A DNA stretch of 41,553 bases from an uncultured Ellagibacter sp. (GTDB lineage Bacteria > Actinomycetota > Coriobacteriia > Coriobacteriales > Eggerthellaceae), in NCBI RefSeq assembly GCF_934617235.1, contig NZ_CAKTTZ010000021.1:1-41553 (forward strand), given 5' to 3'. Both the position numbers and the translations under genes were made by a program. Shown here piece after piece: positions 8,002 through 16,779 of the stretch. Under the pieces are notes generated by a model that was given only the letters and a program-made list of their open reading frames with translations, was not told the DNA's origin and did no database searches. Every line of letters starts with the position of its first letter. Within the stretch, counting starts at the first letter, position 1.

Positions 8002-9663
8002 CTACTCGCCAGAAGCGTTGTGCAGCATCTCACGCGCGTGAGCAAGCGAGGCATCCGTTACGTCACCCGAGAGCATGCGCGCAATTTCGGTCGCACGATC
8101 CTCTCCCGACACGACCGAAAGCGAGGTCTCGGGCACATCCCCTTGGGTCTTGCGCACGACATAGTGGACATCGGCAGCAACAGCAACCTGAGCCAGGTGC
8201 GTGACCACGATGACCTGATGGGTCTTCGCTAAATCAGTGAGAACGGAAGCGAGAGCAACTGCCGTCGCGCCGCCAACGCCAGCGTCGACCTCATCGAAGA
8301 GAAGCGTGTCGACGCTGTCTGCCTCGCCGAGCGCCACCTTGATGGAGAGCATCACGCGGCTGACTTCACCGCCCGACGCGATGCGCGCAAGCGGTCGAGC
8401 CTGCATGCCGCTTCCCGGACGAAACATGAATTCGACCTGATGAGGGCCTTCTTTCGTCCATTTTTCGCGCGGCAGCTCGCTCACCTCGCACTCCAGGGAC
8501 GCACTGCCCATTTCAAGGCGGGCCATCACCTTCGAGACAGCTCGCGCGAAACGCGGCGCCATCTTGCGGCGCGCACCATCGAGCGCCGATGCTGCTTCAG
8601 CGAGATCCCGCTCGGCAGCTTCGAGGGCTTGAGCCGCAGCACGTTCCCTCTCCTCCGCATCGTCGACGAGGGAAACCAGCTCCGCCGCCTCCTCGCGCGC
8701 GGCAATGACGTCGGAAAGTCGAGGCCCGAACGCTCGCAGAAGCCCTTGGAGCGCAGCCATTCGCTCCTGCGATTCCTCGAGCGCATCGCAATCGAATTCG
8801 ACCGAGTCACGATACGACAGCGCCTCGCGCGACACATCCTCAAGAACATAGCTCGCCTCGCGCAACGAACTCGCCAAATCCGCAAGCGTCTTGTCGTAGG
8901 CAGACGCGCTCTCGAGCGCACTCGCCGCCGTGTCGAGCGCATCGATGGCGCCTCTTTCGCCAGAAAGCGACTCATAGGCGCAATTCGTCGCCGATACAAG
9001 CGACTCCGCGTTTTCCGCCTTCTCAAGACGCGCGGCAAGTTCCTCGTATTCGTGTTTGTCGGAAACACCGACCGAATCAATGCGTTGAAGCATGAAGCGC
9101 GCCTCGTCGAGCCTTGCCGTCGACGCCTCACCAGCAGCTTTTACACGCGAAAGTTCGTCGGCAGCGCGCTTCGCAGCTTCGAATGCCGAAAGGTAGGCGG
9201 CGTGCGCCTCGCTGACAGAATCCCTCGCCCAGGCATCGAGCAGGGAGAGGTGAGTCGACGGGCGCATGAGTGCTTGATGCTCGTGCTGACTGCACAAGTC
9301 GAGAGTCGGCGCGACAAGGCGGGCGATTTCCTTCGCACTTGCCATGTGTCCATTGATCGATGCGCGAGAGCGACCGTCAACGCTGACGCGGCGACAAACA
9401 ACCGCCTCCCCGTCTTCGAGTTCCACCCCTTCAGGGATGTCGGCGCTATCGTCGAAGAAAAGACGTCCCTCCACCGATAGGCCTTGAGACCCTTCGCGAA
9501 CTGCGGTTTTGTCTGCCCGCTCGCCCACGAGGAGCTTGCACGCCGAAAGGAGCGCCGTCTTTCCCGCTCCCGTTTCACCAGTAAGCGCGGTAAGTCCGCG
9601 AGAAGGAGAAAAGGACGCGTCCCGAATGAGCGCCACGTTACTGACATGGATTTCGTCGATCAT
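8002..9663 (-). CDS. recN: DNA repair protein RecN
   Basis: A 553-residue SMC-like ATPase of double-strand break repair. The N-terminal half domain has Walker A GETGAGKT at residues 29-36. A long, Glu/Ala/Arg-rich coiled coil fills the middle. The C-terminal half has the RecN-typical MFRPGSGMQARPLARIASGG signature region, then LLFDEVDAGVGG (Walker B) and VVTHLAQVA. The length is usual for the family. The start ATG at 9663 has GGGAG seven bases upstream; a longer frame to 9705 has no such site. A probable SOS box lies upstream at 9860-9873, which fits LexA control as known for recN in other bacteria. Confidence 0.95.
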   Translation of the reverse strand: MIDEIHVSNVALIRDASFSPSRGLTALTGETGAGKTALLSACKLLVGERADKTAVREGSQGLSVEGRLFFDDSADIPEGVELEDGEAVVCRRVSVDGRSRASINGHMASAKEIARLVAPTLDLCSQHEHQALMRPSTHLSLLDAWARDSVSEAHAAYLSAFEAAKRAADELSRVKAAGEASTARLDEARFMLQRIDSVGVSDKHEYEELAARLEKAENAESLVSATNCAYESLSGERGAIDALDTAASALESASAYDKTLADLASSLREASYVLEDVSREALSYRDSVEFDCDALEESQERMAALQGLLRAFGPRLSDVIAAREEAAELVSLVDDAEERERAAAQALEAAERDLAEAASALDGARRKMAPRFARAVSKVMARLEMGSASLECEVSELPREKWTKEGPHQVEFMFRPGSGMQARPLARIASGGEVSRVMLSIKVALGEADSVDTLLFDEVDAGVGGATAVALASVLTDLAKTHQVIVVTHLAQVAVAADVHYVVRKTQGDVPETSLSVVSGEDRATEIARMLSGDVTDASLAHAREMLHNASGE

Positions 9664-9831
9664 CGCATTCTCCCTTTCCCGAACTTGCCCCGCATCGCAC
9701 ATCACGGTGCCGAGATAGCTTCCCTCGCGCCGTGGCGCCGCGCACCTCGACGCCTGAGGCGGCTTTCATCAAATCGCAACGCGGGGCGCCGCGTGCGGCC
9801 TGGCGGCCGAGCGTCATGTTTCTTGCCGCAC

Positions 9832-9873
9832 AGTATACCCCATCTTTTGAGCTTGATTTCGAACAAATGTTTC
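9832..9873 (-). promoter_or_regulatory. Probable recN promoter with SOS (LexA) box
   Basis: CGAACAAATGTTTC at 9860-9873 matches the Gram-positive and actinobacterial LexA site (CGAAC-N4-GTTYG) except at the outermost base. On the minus strand it overlaps the -35 position of a promoter whose -10 is TATACT (9837-9832), 17 bases from the hexamer at 9860-9855. It lies in the divergent interval between recN and dtd. Confidence 0.6.
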
Positions 9874-9950
9874 CGTTTTTTCCAAAGATGCCGATACGCG
9901 CATATCGTAGTACACTAGCTTGCATTACACACGAACCCGAAGGAGTACAC

Positions 9951-10397
9951 ATGCGCGCCCTTATTCAACGCGTCACTCATGCACAAGTCGATATCGATGG
10001 CAGCACCGTCGGGTCGATTGGCACCGGGCTGCTCATCCTGCTCGGCGTCAGCACGAACGACACCGAAGCGCAGGTCGATAAGCTATGGGGCAAGATCTCG
10101 AAGATGCGCATCTTTGAAGATGAGGCTGGCAAGACGAACCTTTCCCTCGCCGACGTGTCAGGCGAGGTGCTCGTTGTATCCCAGTTCACCCTTTACGCCA
10201 GCTGCAAGAAGGGGAACCGGCCATCCTTCACCGATGCAGGTGCGCCCAACGAAGCGAATCGCCTCTATGAGCTCTTCGTTTCGCAAGCGCGCAAGGACGT
10301 TCCCCGTGTGGAAACGGGAGAATTCGGCGCGATGATGGAGGTATCGCTGGTCAACGACGGGCCCTTCACCATCTGGCTCGACACCAACGAGCTGTAA
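9951..10397 (+). CDS. dtd: D-aminoacyl-tRNA deacylase
   Basis: A 148-residue DTD1-family protein that removes D-amino acids and glycine from mischarged tRNA in the cytoplasm. Family motifs are clear: MRALIQRVTHAQVDIDG at the N-terminus, SQFTLYASCKKGNRPSF around residue 80 (the SQxTL catalytic motif) and NDGPFTIWLDTNEL at the end (the Gly-Pro motif). The ATG at 9951 follows AAGGAG at good spacing. The longer upstream frame is not coding. It is transcribed divergently from recN and convergently with uvrB, whose stop lies 30 bases beyond. Confidence 0.96.
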   Translation: MRALIQRVTHAQVDIDGSTVGSIGTGLLILLGVSTNDTEAQVDKLWGKISKMRIFEDEAGKTNLSLADVSGEVLVVSQFTLYASCKKGNRPSFTDAGAPNEANRLYELFVSQARKDVPRVETGEFGAMMEVSLVNDGPFTIWLDTNEL

Positions 10398-10426
10398 GTG
10401 AGAGAATCCCCATCGCCCACCAGCGC

Positions 10427-12577
10427 CTAGCTTCTGCGACTCGAACCGTAGGCTGCGTTCTTGCGATTACCAAACGCGCTCCCCTTTCGAGCGCTCCGCT
10501 TCAGCTCCTTCAAAACGTCGTCTTCGCTTGAGCCCTCGAACTGAGCTTTCAGTTGCACCACCTGATCGCGCAAGCTTGCCGCCCGCTCGAAATCCATCTC
10601 GCGCGACGCTGCCGCCATATCGTCTTCCATGCTCGAAATGACGCGAAGTACCTCTTCGCGCGACAGCGAGGCAAGCTCCTTGTTCACCTGCTCCGCCGTC
10701 GTGTTCGAAATCTCCGCCACCGCGCCCATGATGTCGCTGACCTTCTTGCGGATGGTTTGCGGCGTGATGCCGTGCTCATTGTTGTAGGCCATCTGGATAG
10801 CACGGCGGCGGCGCGTCTCGGTAATGGCCTTGTCCATGGAATCCGTCGTTTTATCGGCATACATGATGACCTGGCCATTTGCGTTTCGTGCCGCGCGGCC
10901 AATAGTCTGGATGAGCGAACGGTAGTTGCGAAGGAAACCCTCCTTGTCGGCGTCTAAAATGGCGACGAGCGACACCTCGGGCAGATCGAGCCCCTCGCGC
11001 AAAAGATTGATGCCCACAAGCGTGTCGAACTCGCCGCGCCTGAGGGCGCTAAGGATTTCGACGCGCTCGAGCGTGGCGATGTCGGAGTGCATGTAGCGCG
11101 CCTTTAGGCCCCTATCGAGAAGATGGTCGGTTAGATCCTCCGCCATCTTCTTGGTGAGCGTGGTGACAAGCGTACGCTCGTCGCGCTCGGCCCGCTCCCT
11201 CGCCTCGTCGATGATGTCGTCGATCTGGCTCGCACTTGAACGCACGATAATCTCCGGATCCAGCAAACCGGTCGGGCGAATAATCTGCTCAACCGTCTGC
11301 TGGCTCACCTTTTCCTCGTAATCGCCCGGCGTCGCGGACACGTAGACGAACTGCGGGACGCGGTCCTCGAACTCGTCGAAGCGCAACGGGCGATTATCCA
11401 GGCAGCTCGGAAGGCGGAAACCATGCTCGGCAAGCGTGATCTTGCGCGAGCGGTCGCCTTCATGCATGCCGCGGATTTGCGGCACCGTGACATGGCTCTC
11501 ATCGATGATGCACAGGAAGTCTTTCGGGAAGTAATCGATAAGCGTATAAGGAGGTTCGCCCGGGGCGCGGCCGTCGAGATGGCGCGAGTAGTTCTCGATT
11601 CCCGAGCAGAAGCCCATCGTCTCGATCATTTCCAAGTCGTAGTTCGTGCGCATCTCAAGACGCTGCGCCTCGAGGAGCTTGCCTTCCTCCTTGAACTGCT
11701 GCAACCGCTCGCGCAGCTCGTCTTGGATCGTTCCGATCGCTCGATCGAGCTTCGGACGAGCGGTAACGTAGTGGGAAGCCGGCCAGATGGGAAGCGCTTC
11801 GTACTCGTTGAGAACCTCGCCCGTAACGTTGTCGATCTCGGCGATCGTCTCCACCTCGTCGCCCCAGAATTCCACGCGGATGGGATTGTCGGCATACGGC
11901 GGGAACACATCGAGCGAGTCGCCGCGAACGCGGAAGGTGCCGCGTTTGAGCTCGTAATCGTTGCGGTCGTATTGAATATCAATCAGCTCGTGGATGACAT
12001 CGTCGCGCTCGGCCGGTTTCTCCTTGTCAAGAAAGACGGCCATCCCCGCATAATCCATCGGGCTGCCGATGCCGTAGATGCAGCTCACCGAGGCAACCAC
12101 GATGCAATCGCGGCGCGAGAGCAAGGCCGACGTGGCCGCATGGCGCAGCTTTTCGACCTCTTCGTTAATCGAGGCGTCCTTTTCAATGAACGTGTCGGAG
12201 GAGGGAACATACGCCTCGGGCTGATAGTAGTCGTAGTAGGAAACGAAGTAAACTACCGAGTTGTTCGGGAAGAACTCTTTAAGCTCGCTTGCAAGCTGCG
12301 CAGCAAGCGTCTTGTTGGGAGCTAAAACAAGCGTGGGCTTCTGAACTGCTTCGATGGTTTTCGCCATGGTGAACGTCTTGCCTGAACCCGTCACACCCAA
12401 AAGCGTCTGGTAGCGCATGCCCTCTTCGATGCCGCGCGCGAGCTCGGCGATTGCTTTGGTTTGATCACCTGCCGGCTCATACGGAGACACAACCTGAAAC
12501 GGCGTATTGGACAGGCGGACCTCGGGCAGCTTGCCCTCCATTTCAAGGCCTTCGATATTTTGAAGATGTGTCGACAT
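10427..12577 (-). CDS. uvrB: Excinuclease ABC subunit B
   Basis: A 716-residue UvrB, the damage-verifying helicase of nucleotide excision repair. Walker A is GVTGSGKTFT (61-70), the beta-hairpin region starts YYDYYQPEAYVPSSDT, the DEAD-like motif is CIIDESH, motif VI is QTIGRAARN, and a UvrC-binding UVR domain occupies about residues 640-675. The usual ATG is at 12577, although a methionine at residue 13 could also serve; AAGGA lies 12 bases before the first. The gene is preceded by a perfect SOS box and a promoter overlapping the coaE terminator. In Mycobacterium and many other actinobacteria uvrB follows rpsA and coaE, and the same order is kept here apart from an insertion. Confidence 0.97.
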   Translation of the reverse strand: MSTHLQNIEGLEMEGKLPEVRLSNTPFQVVSPYEPAGDQTKAIAELARGIEEGMRYQTLLGVTGSGKTFTMAKTIEAVQKPTLVLAPNKTLAAQLASELKEFFPNNSVVYFVSYYDYYQPEAYVPSSDTFIEKDASINEEVEKLRHAATSALLSRRDCIVVASVSCIYGIGSPMDYAGMAVFLDKEKPAERDDVIHELIDIQYDRNDYELKRGTFRVRGDSLDVFPPYADNPIRVEFWGDEVETIAEIDNVTGEVLNEYEALPIWPASHYVTARPKLDRAIGTIQDELRERLQQFKEEGKLLEAQRLEMRTNYDLEMIETMGFCSGIENYSRHLDGRAPGEPPYTLIDYFPKDFLCIIDESHVTVPQIRGMHEGDRSRKITLAEHGFRLPSCLDNRPLRFDEFEDRVPQFVYVSATPGDYEEKVSQQTVEQIIRPTGLLDPEIIVRSSASQIDDIIDEARERAERDERTLVTTLTKKMAEDLTDHLLDRGLKARYMHSDIATLERVEILSALRRGEFDTLVGINLLREGLDLPEVSLVAILDADKEGFLRNYRSLIQTIGRAARNANGQVIMYADKTTDSMDKAITETRRRRAIQMAYNNEHGITPQTIRKKVSDIMGAVAEISNTTAEQVNKELASLSREEVLRVISSMEDDMAAASREMDFERAASLRDQVVQLKAQFEGSSEDDVLKELKRSARKGSAFGNRKNAAYGSSRRS

Positions 12578-12635
12578 CAGAGCACCACGTCCTTCGCCGG
12601 AAGGATACGCAATTTCGCGACCCCGCGCCCGGCTT

Positions 12636-12673
12636 CAAAAAAACTAGCCTTCCCTTGTTTCGGGAAGGCTAGT
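12636..12673 (-). terminator. Terminator of coaE
   Basis: A 12-bp perfect stem (12643-12654 with 12662-12673) with a seven-base loop; on the minus strand it is followed by seven U's (12643-12637). It lies 38 bases after the coaE stop. The upstream arm of the stem overlaps the -10 of the uvrB promoter. Confidence 0.9.
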
Positions 12674-12705
12674 CTATCATAGAATCATTATTAGAACAAG
12701 TGTTC
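12671..12705 (-). promoter_or_regulatory. uvrB promoter with perfect SOS (LexA) box
   Basis: GAACAAGTGTTC (12694-12705) is a perfect GAAC-N4-GTTC site. Its minus-strand 3' half gives TTGTTC (12699-12694), a good -35, followed by exactly 17 bases and TAGACT (12676-12671) as -10. LexA bound here would cover the -35. Transcripts would start near 12664, inside the coaE terminator stem. Confidence 0.75.
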
Positions 12706-12710
12706 GAACT

Positions 12711-13310
12711 CTAAATCGTCTTCTCGTACTCTTTCCACCAGTTCAGCATCTTGTCGCGCAGCACTTCCGGCGTGCTGTCGTTGCTGAAGACGACGTCTGC
12801 GGCCTCGATGCGATCGGCGTCCGTAATCTGGCGAGCGATACGACGTCGCACGTCAACCTCGGAGAACCCCGAAGCCACCGCTCGCTCGACGCGCAGCTCA
12901 AGCGGTGCGATGATGGCAATCACCACATCGGCGCAATAGGCAAGCGACCCCTGGCGATTCTTGAACACGGACTGCTCGACTACAACGGCCTTGTTTCCCT
13001 GGCGCGCGAACTCATCGAGACGGTCGGAGAAGAGCTCCTCAATGCGAGGAAGCGTGATGCGGTTGAGCTTGCGCGTTTCGGCAGGCGATGCGAAGGCCTT
13101 CGCTGCGAGCTTCTTGCGATCAATCTGGCCGTCTTCCCCGAAGACATCGTCCCCGAAAGTCTCGCGAATCTCGTCTTTCACCGTATCCCAAGCGAGCACC
13201 TCATGCCCAACATGATCCAAATCGACATAAGGAAGCCCCTGCTCAACGAGGGCTTTTCTGGCTGTAGACTTGCCAGCGCCCATACCACCGATGATGAACA
13301 GCTTTTTCAT
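12711..13310 (-). CDS. coaE: Dephospho-CoA kinase
   Basis: A 199-residue P-loop kinase performing the last step of coenzyme A synthesis. Walker A is GGMGAGKST (8-16); the family motif YVDLDHVGHEVL follows near residue 33, and the lid and dimer region contains VEQSVFKNRQG and RVERAVASGFSEVDVRRRIARQ. The start ATG at 13310 has GGAGG seven bases upstream; an earlier frame to 13388 is not supported. The neighbours uvrB downstream and rpsA upstream reproduce the actinobacterial rpsA-coaE-uvrB order, but an ABC transporter cassette stands between rpsA and coaE here. The gene ends before its own strong terminator. Confidence 0.95.
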   Translation of the reverse strand: MKKLFIIGGMGAGKSTARKALVEQGLPYVDLDHVGHEVLAWDTVKDEIRETFGDDVFGEDGQIDRKKLAAKAFASPAETRKLNRITLPRIEELFSDRLDEFARQGNKAVVVEQSVFKNRQGSLAYCADVVIAIIAPLELRVERAVASGFSEVDVRRRIARQITDADRIEAADVVFSNDSTPEVLRDKMLNWWKEYEKTI

Positions 13311-13441
13311 GACTTGCCTCCTCGAACGTTTGCCACCCTCCGTATACCATAATACACGTATTGACGTCTCATGGGGCAAAAGCCGCACGCCCCGCTAAGC
13401 AAGATTGCGATTGGGCAAGTCATCCAGGAGAAGCGTTCGCC

Positions 13442-14374
13442 CTACCCCATCTTCCATCGAATGGCATGCTTTTGGATTTTCTCCACGATCACGTTCACGA
13501 TTAGCACGACAACAGCCATCTCGAATATGCCCGCGAACACCTTCGCGTAGTCACCGTAGTGCGTGAAGAGGTTGATCCAGTGGCCCATGCCGTAGTTAGA
13601 CCCGACCGCTTCGGCGAACACAAGCATCATGAACGCGATGATGACGTTCACTTTGAGCGCATCGACATATGCGGGAAGAGCACTTGGCAGCAAGATTTCC
13701 ATAACCATCTTCGAGCCGCTGATTCCAAGGGTGCGCGCCGAGTCGACGATGTTCTCATTCACTTGGGAGACCGAGATGATGGTGCTCAGGAACACGCAAA
13801 GAAAAATCGCAAGTCCCACAAGCGTAACCGAGGTCAGCTCGAAGGCGGGCAGAATGATAACGACGTAAGGCGCATAGACCATAGGCGGAATAGGCGCCAG
13901 GATTCGAGCGATGGGGAAGAAAAAGGTTTTAAGGCGAGGATGCCACCCAACGAACAAGCCAAGCAGAATGCCAGCCGTCGTGCCAATGACGAAACCGACG
14001 ATGAGGATGCCCGTCGAATAACCTGCGTTTATAAGCATTTCCTGCCAATTCGCGGGGAAGACCGCGAAGACATTTTCAGGTGCGGGGAAGATAACCACAT
14101 TCATCAGCTTCAGTTTCGCCGTGACCACCTCCCACACCAAAAGGACAGCCCAGAGAAAGGCGATGACTTCCCCTGCGTGGCGGTTAATCGTGCCGCGTCT
14201 CCAGTGGTAGACCTGAAGCGACACGAACAGCACCTCGATAATCGCAATGGCCACGCAAAACGCTACCGGGCCTTTCGTCTTAAGGACACCGGGCATGGCA
14301 ATGGTCGCATACAGTGCGATGAGGACCACATGCGACAAGATAAACGCCGGATTAAACAGTTCCCTAAGCTTCAT
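13442..14374 (-). CDS. ABC transporter permease, nitrate/sulfonate/taurine type
   Basis: A 310-residue integral membrane protein of the SsuC/TauC/NrtB type (binding-protein-dependent transport family). Several hydrophobic segments are visible; the cytoplasmic coupling motif appears as ARTLGISGSKMVMEILLPSALPAYVDALK (EAA loop, near residue 230). The first ~100 residues carry two or three extra membrane segments before the core domain, more than in SsuC. The ATG at 14374 follows GGAGG and overlaps the ATPase gene by 11 bases. It is the last gene of the operon solute-binding protein, ATPase, permease. Substrate cannot be told from this subunit. Confidence 0.92.
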   Translation of the reverse strand: MKLRELFNPAFILSHVVLIALYATIAMPGVLKTKGPVAFCVAIAIIEVLFVSLQVYHWRRGTINRHAGEVIAFLWAVLLVWEVVTAKLKLMNVVIFPAPENVFAVFPANWQEMLINAGYSTGILIVGFVIGTTAGILLGLFVGWHPRLKTFFFPIARILAPIPPMVYAPYVVIILPAFELTSVTLVGLAIFLCVFLSTIISVSQVNENIVDSARTLGISGSKMVMEILLPSALPAYVDALKVNVIIAFMMLVFAEAVGSNYGMGHWINLFTHYGDYAKVFAGIFEMAVVVLIVNVIVEKIQKHAIRWKMG

Positions 14375-15146
14375 GTGCGTCCTCCTGGTCAACATCGAGC
14401 GAGAACAATTCCAAAAGCTCGCGACGGAGCTCGCCGAAGCGCGGGTTTTCCGCCAAGGACGCCGCATCTCTGCTTCGGGGAAGATCGACATCGATTATCT
14501 TCGTGATTTCCCCTGGTCGCATGAAGAAAATACGATCAGACAGCAAAATGGCCTCATCGATATCGTGCGTTACGAACACAACGGTTTTACGGTGCTCGCC
14601 ACTGTCCCACAGCTCGAGAAGCATCTCTTGAAGCTGAGAGCGCCTATGCTGATCGAGCGCGCCGAACGGCTCGTCGAGAAGCAAGATGTCGCTGTCGAGG
14701 GCCAAAGCACGCGCAATGGCGACGCGCTGCTTCATGCCGCCTGAAAGCTGATAAGGATACAGGTCGGCTGCATGGCTCATTCCCACATTCTTCAACGCGA
14801 GGGCAGCACTTTGCCTCGCCTCCGATTTGCTCAGTTCAGGATGAGCCTGGCGAATGCCGTATTCGACGTTTTTGATCGCCGTCTTCCAGGGAAACAGCGA
14901 ATACTGCTGGAACACGACGGCGCGATCAAGCCCCGGCCCTTCAATCGGCTTCCCGTTAAGCGTCAACTCCCCTGAGGTAATCGGAGACAAGCCCGAGATG
15001 AGCCTGAGAAGGGTTGTTTTCCCACAACCGGAATGCCCGACAACGCAGACGAACTCGCCGTCTTCAATGCAGAAATTCAAATCATGCAGCGCCGTAAAAC
15101 CGTCGGCGTAATCATACGAAAGGTCTTTTGCTTCGATTCTTCCCAC
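14364..15146 (-). CDS. ABC transporter ATPase, nitrate/sulfonate/taurine type
   Basis: A 260-residue ATPase of the SsuB/TauB family. Walker A is GHSGCGKTT (37-45), the Q-loop is VVFQQYSLFPW, the signature LSGGMKQR (134-141), Walker B ILLLDEPFGALD (154-165) and the switch region FVTHDIDEA. The best start is GTG at 15146, five bases after AAGGAG; the longer frame runs into the intercistronic hairpin and lacks a ribosome binding site. It lies between the genes for a solute-binding lipoprotein and a permease, overlapping the latter. Confidence 0.93.
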   Translation of the reverse strand: MGRIEAKDLSYDYADGFTALHDLNFCIEDGEFVCVVGHSGCGKTTLLRLISGLSPITSGELTLNGKPIEGPGLDRAVVFQQYSLFPWKTAIKNVEYGIRQAHPELSKSEARQSAALALKNVGMSHAADLYPYQLSGGMKQRVAIARALALDSDILLLDEPFGALDQHRRSQLQEMLLELWDSGEHRKTVVFVTHDIDEAILLSDRIFFMRPGEITKIIDVDLPRSRDAASLAENPRFGELRRELLELFSLDVDQEDAHEA

Positions 15147-15181
15147 AAACGCTCCTTGATTCTTCGAATTCGCACAATTAA

Positions 15182-15212
15182 GCCCCCGCAACCTCAACGG
15201 CGATGCGGGGGC
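15182..15212 (-). terminator. Intercistronic hairpin between binding-protein and ATPase genes
   Basis: A 9-bp GC-rich stem, GCCCCCGCA (15182-15190) with TGCGGGGGC (15204-15212), lies 11 bases after the binding-protein stop. The minus-strand tail is TTAATTG, weak for termination. Such hairpins commonly lower downstream expression or protect the upstream message, giving more binding protein than ATPase and permease. Confidence 0.6.
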
Positions 15213-15223
15213 ACAAGGCGCAA

Positions 15224-16420
15224 CTACATGCTGTAAGCGTACGTGGTGTTTTCCTTGGGATAGCGCTCCTTCATTTCCTTCCAGAGCTTCTCGTCGGGCT
15301 CGCGCTCGGAAAGCACATCGAGGGCGGCAACGTATGCCTCGTTGTAGAAGAAGTCATCGAGCTCGTAAGGAGTTTCCGGATCGATGAAACCGCAGGTCTT
15401 GTAGTCTTCGTAGTAGGTCTTGATGTAGTCGACCTGGGGATCCATAACGATTTCCATGGCGGTACGGAAGCTGTCGGTACCGTAGTAGACCGCCTCCAAG
15501 GACTCAGCGTCGACGCCGGTGAAGGCCGCAAGATTCTTCACCGTCTGCTCCTTGTTTTCCTTGAACAGCTTATAACCGCGCAGCTCTGCGACCATGAACT
15601 GGGTGAGCGCGTAATTATGCTCGGTTACCATAGCCTTGTTCACCGTCATGCGGCAGCAGGGGTACTTGCCGACGAGGTCCTCATTGTACGCGGCAATCTT
15701 GAGCCCCGACTTAACGGCGATCATGTACACGGGAACACCGTTGAAAATGGCGACATCGGCCGTGCCTTTGAGCACGTTTTCGCAGCCAACCGACATGCTC
15801 TCGGTGTAGATGACCTTATAGTCCTCGCCGCGTTTAAGGCCGCTGTTGAGCAGCAAGGCTTCGATGACGATAAGCTCGGAGTCTGCCTGGATACCACAAA
15901 TGGTAAGGCCCTTGAAGTCCTCTGCCGATTTGAGTGTGATGTCGGAATCGGGGGCAACGGCGCACACGCCGCCTTCAGACATAATGCCACCCGCCATGTA
16001 AAGATTCTCCTCACCTGCGGCGATGCGATTCAAAGCGAGGTTCATGGCGACAACCATGTCAAGATCGTTGGTCGCTACAGAAGAATACGCGGTGCCCATG
16101 TCCTCGACGATCGTCAAATCCACGATAGCGTTTTCGTCATCGAAGTAGCCTTCCTGATAGGCGTTGATCACGGCAACGGGGTTGGGATTGCCCTTGGTCA
16201 TTCCCAAGCGAATGGTGTACTCATCGCTGCCCACCTTGGAGGTGTCGAGCGGAGTATGATCGACGCCGTCGGCCCCCACAAAAGCGGAATCGGCTTTGGT
16301 GTCGGAAGCGTTATTGGACGTGCCAGAGCCTGAGGAGCATCCAGCAAGACCCGCGGACAAAGAAGCTGCAACTACTGCGCTGCCGGCAAGAAATGAGCGG
16401 CGGCTAATCGACCGAACCAT
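15224..16420 (-). CDS. ABC transporter substrate-binding lipoprotein (Tat-type signal)
   Basis: A 398-residue binding protein of the NMT1/SsuA-like class. The N-terminus has a twin-arginine motif (SRRSFLAGSA, R7-R8), a hydrophobic stretch and a lipobox LAGC with the lipidated Cys at 28, so it is probably exported folded and anchored to the membrane. A Ser/Gly/Asn-rich linker follows. The mature domain has the two-lobe pattern of the family, with IRLGMTKGNPNPVAVINAYQEGYF near residue 70 and GLTICGIQADSELIVIEALL near residue 175. It opens the ABC operon with the downstream ATPase and permease. AAAGGAGG precedes the ATG. The ligand is unknown; sulfonates, thiamine precursors or other small molecules are all possible. 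Confidence 0.93.
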   Translation of the reverse strand: MVRSISRRSFLAGSAVVAASLSAGLAGCSSGSGTSNNASDTKADSAFVGADGVDHTPLDTSKVGSDEYTIRLGMTKGNPNPVAVINAYQEGYFDDENAIVDLTIVEDMGTAYSSVATNDLDMVVAMNLALNRIAAGEENLYMAGGIMSEGGVCAVAPDSDITLKSAEDFKGLTICGIQADSELIVIEALLLNSGLKRGEDYKVIYTESMSVGCENVLKGTADVAIFNGVPVYMIAVKSGLKIAAYNEDLVGKYPCCRMTVNKAMVTEHNYALTQFMVAELRGYKLFKENKEQTVKNLAAFTGVDAESLEAVYYGTDSFRTAMEIVMDPQVDYIKTYYEDYKTCGFIDPETPYELDDFFYNEAYVAALDVLSEREPDEKLWKEMKERYPKENTTYAYSM

Positions 16421-16721
16421 AAATCCTCCTTTATAAAACCAACAGAAAAAATCAACGGTCGAATAGTAACAGAACTAATGCTTTATTTAGCCGACTATTT
16501 AGTTTTTACTACTAGTTGCTTCGGTTGATGCATCGATGATGTCTGCTATTTGCGAAGCCGATAAGCAGTCGTGTAGGGAGAATTCCCGCATCTGCGATTC
16601 TCGGTCGCTAGGTTTTTGCCTCGTTCCATACAGGCTAAGAAGACCATCGCGCTCCTTCTTTTCGGCGGTGACAGCGGTGGGCGCCCGCCCGCTTTCTCCC
16701 CAATTCCGCACCCCCCAATAC
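16421..16721. other. Gene-less interval upstream of the ABC operon
   Basis: About 300 bases with no convincing gene. The part nearest the ABC operon (16440-16515) is AT-rich and holds, on the minus strand, two copies of CTAAATA 14 bases apart, and AATAGT/ACTATT as an inverted pair, so it is the likely promoter and operator zone. A 74-codon minus-strand frame at 16499-16723 begins in the rpsA terminator tail and has no ribosome binding site. Confidence 0.5.
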
Positions 16722-16754
16722 AAAAAAAGGAACCCGCCAGATGACGGGTTCCTT
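16722..16754 (-). terminator. Terminator of rpsA
   Basis: Stem GGAACCCG (16729-16736) with CGGGTTCC (16745-16752), extendable by A-U pairs, followed on the minus strand by a seven-U run (16728-16722). It lies 26 bases after the rpsA stop. Confidence 0.92.
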
Positions 16755-16779
16755 CATGTTCGCGTTATGCGAGTTGGAG

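Noticed and set aside
16499..16723. A possible 74-residue minus-strand protein upstream of the ABC operon
   Set aside because: It starts within the U run of the rpsA terminator, lacks a ribosome binding site and matches nothing I know. The end looks faintly protein-like (LSASQIADIIDAS), so a gene remnant is possible but not supported.
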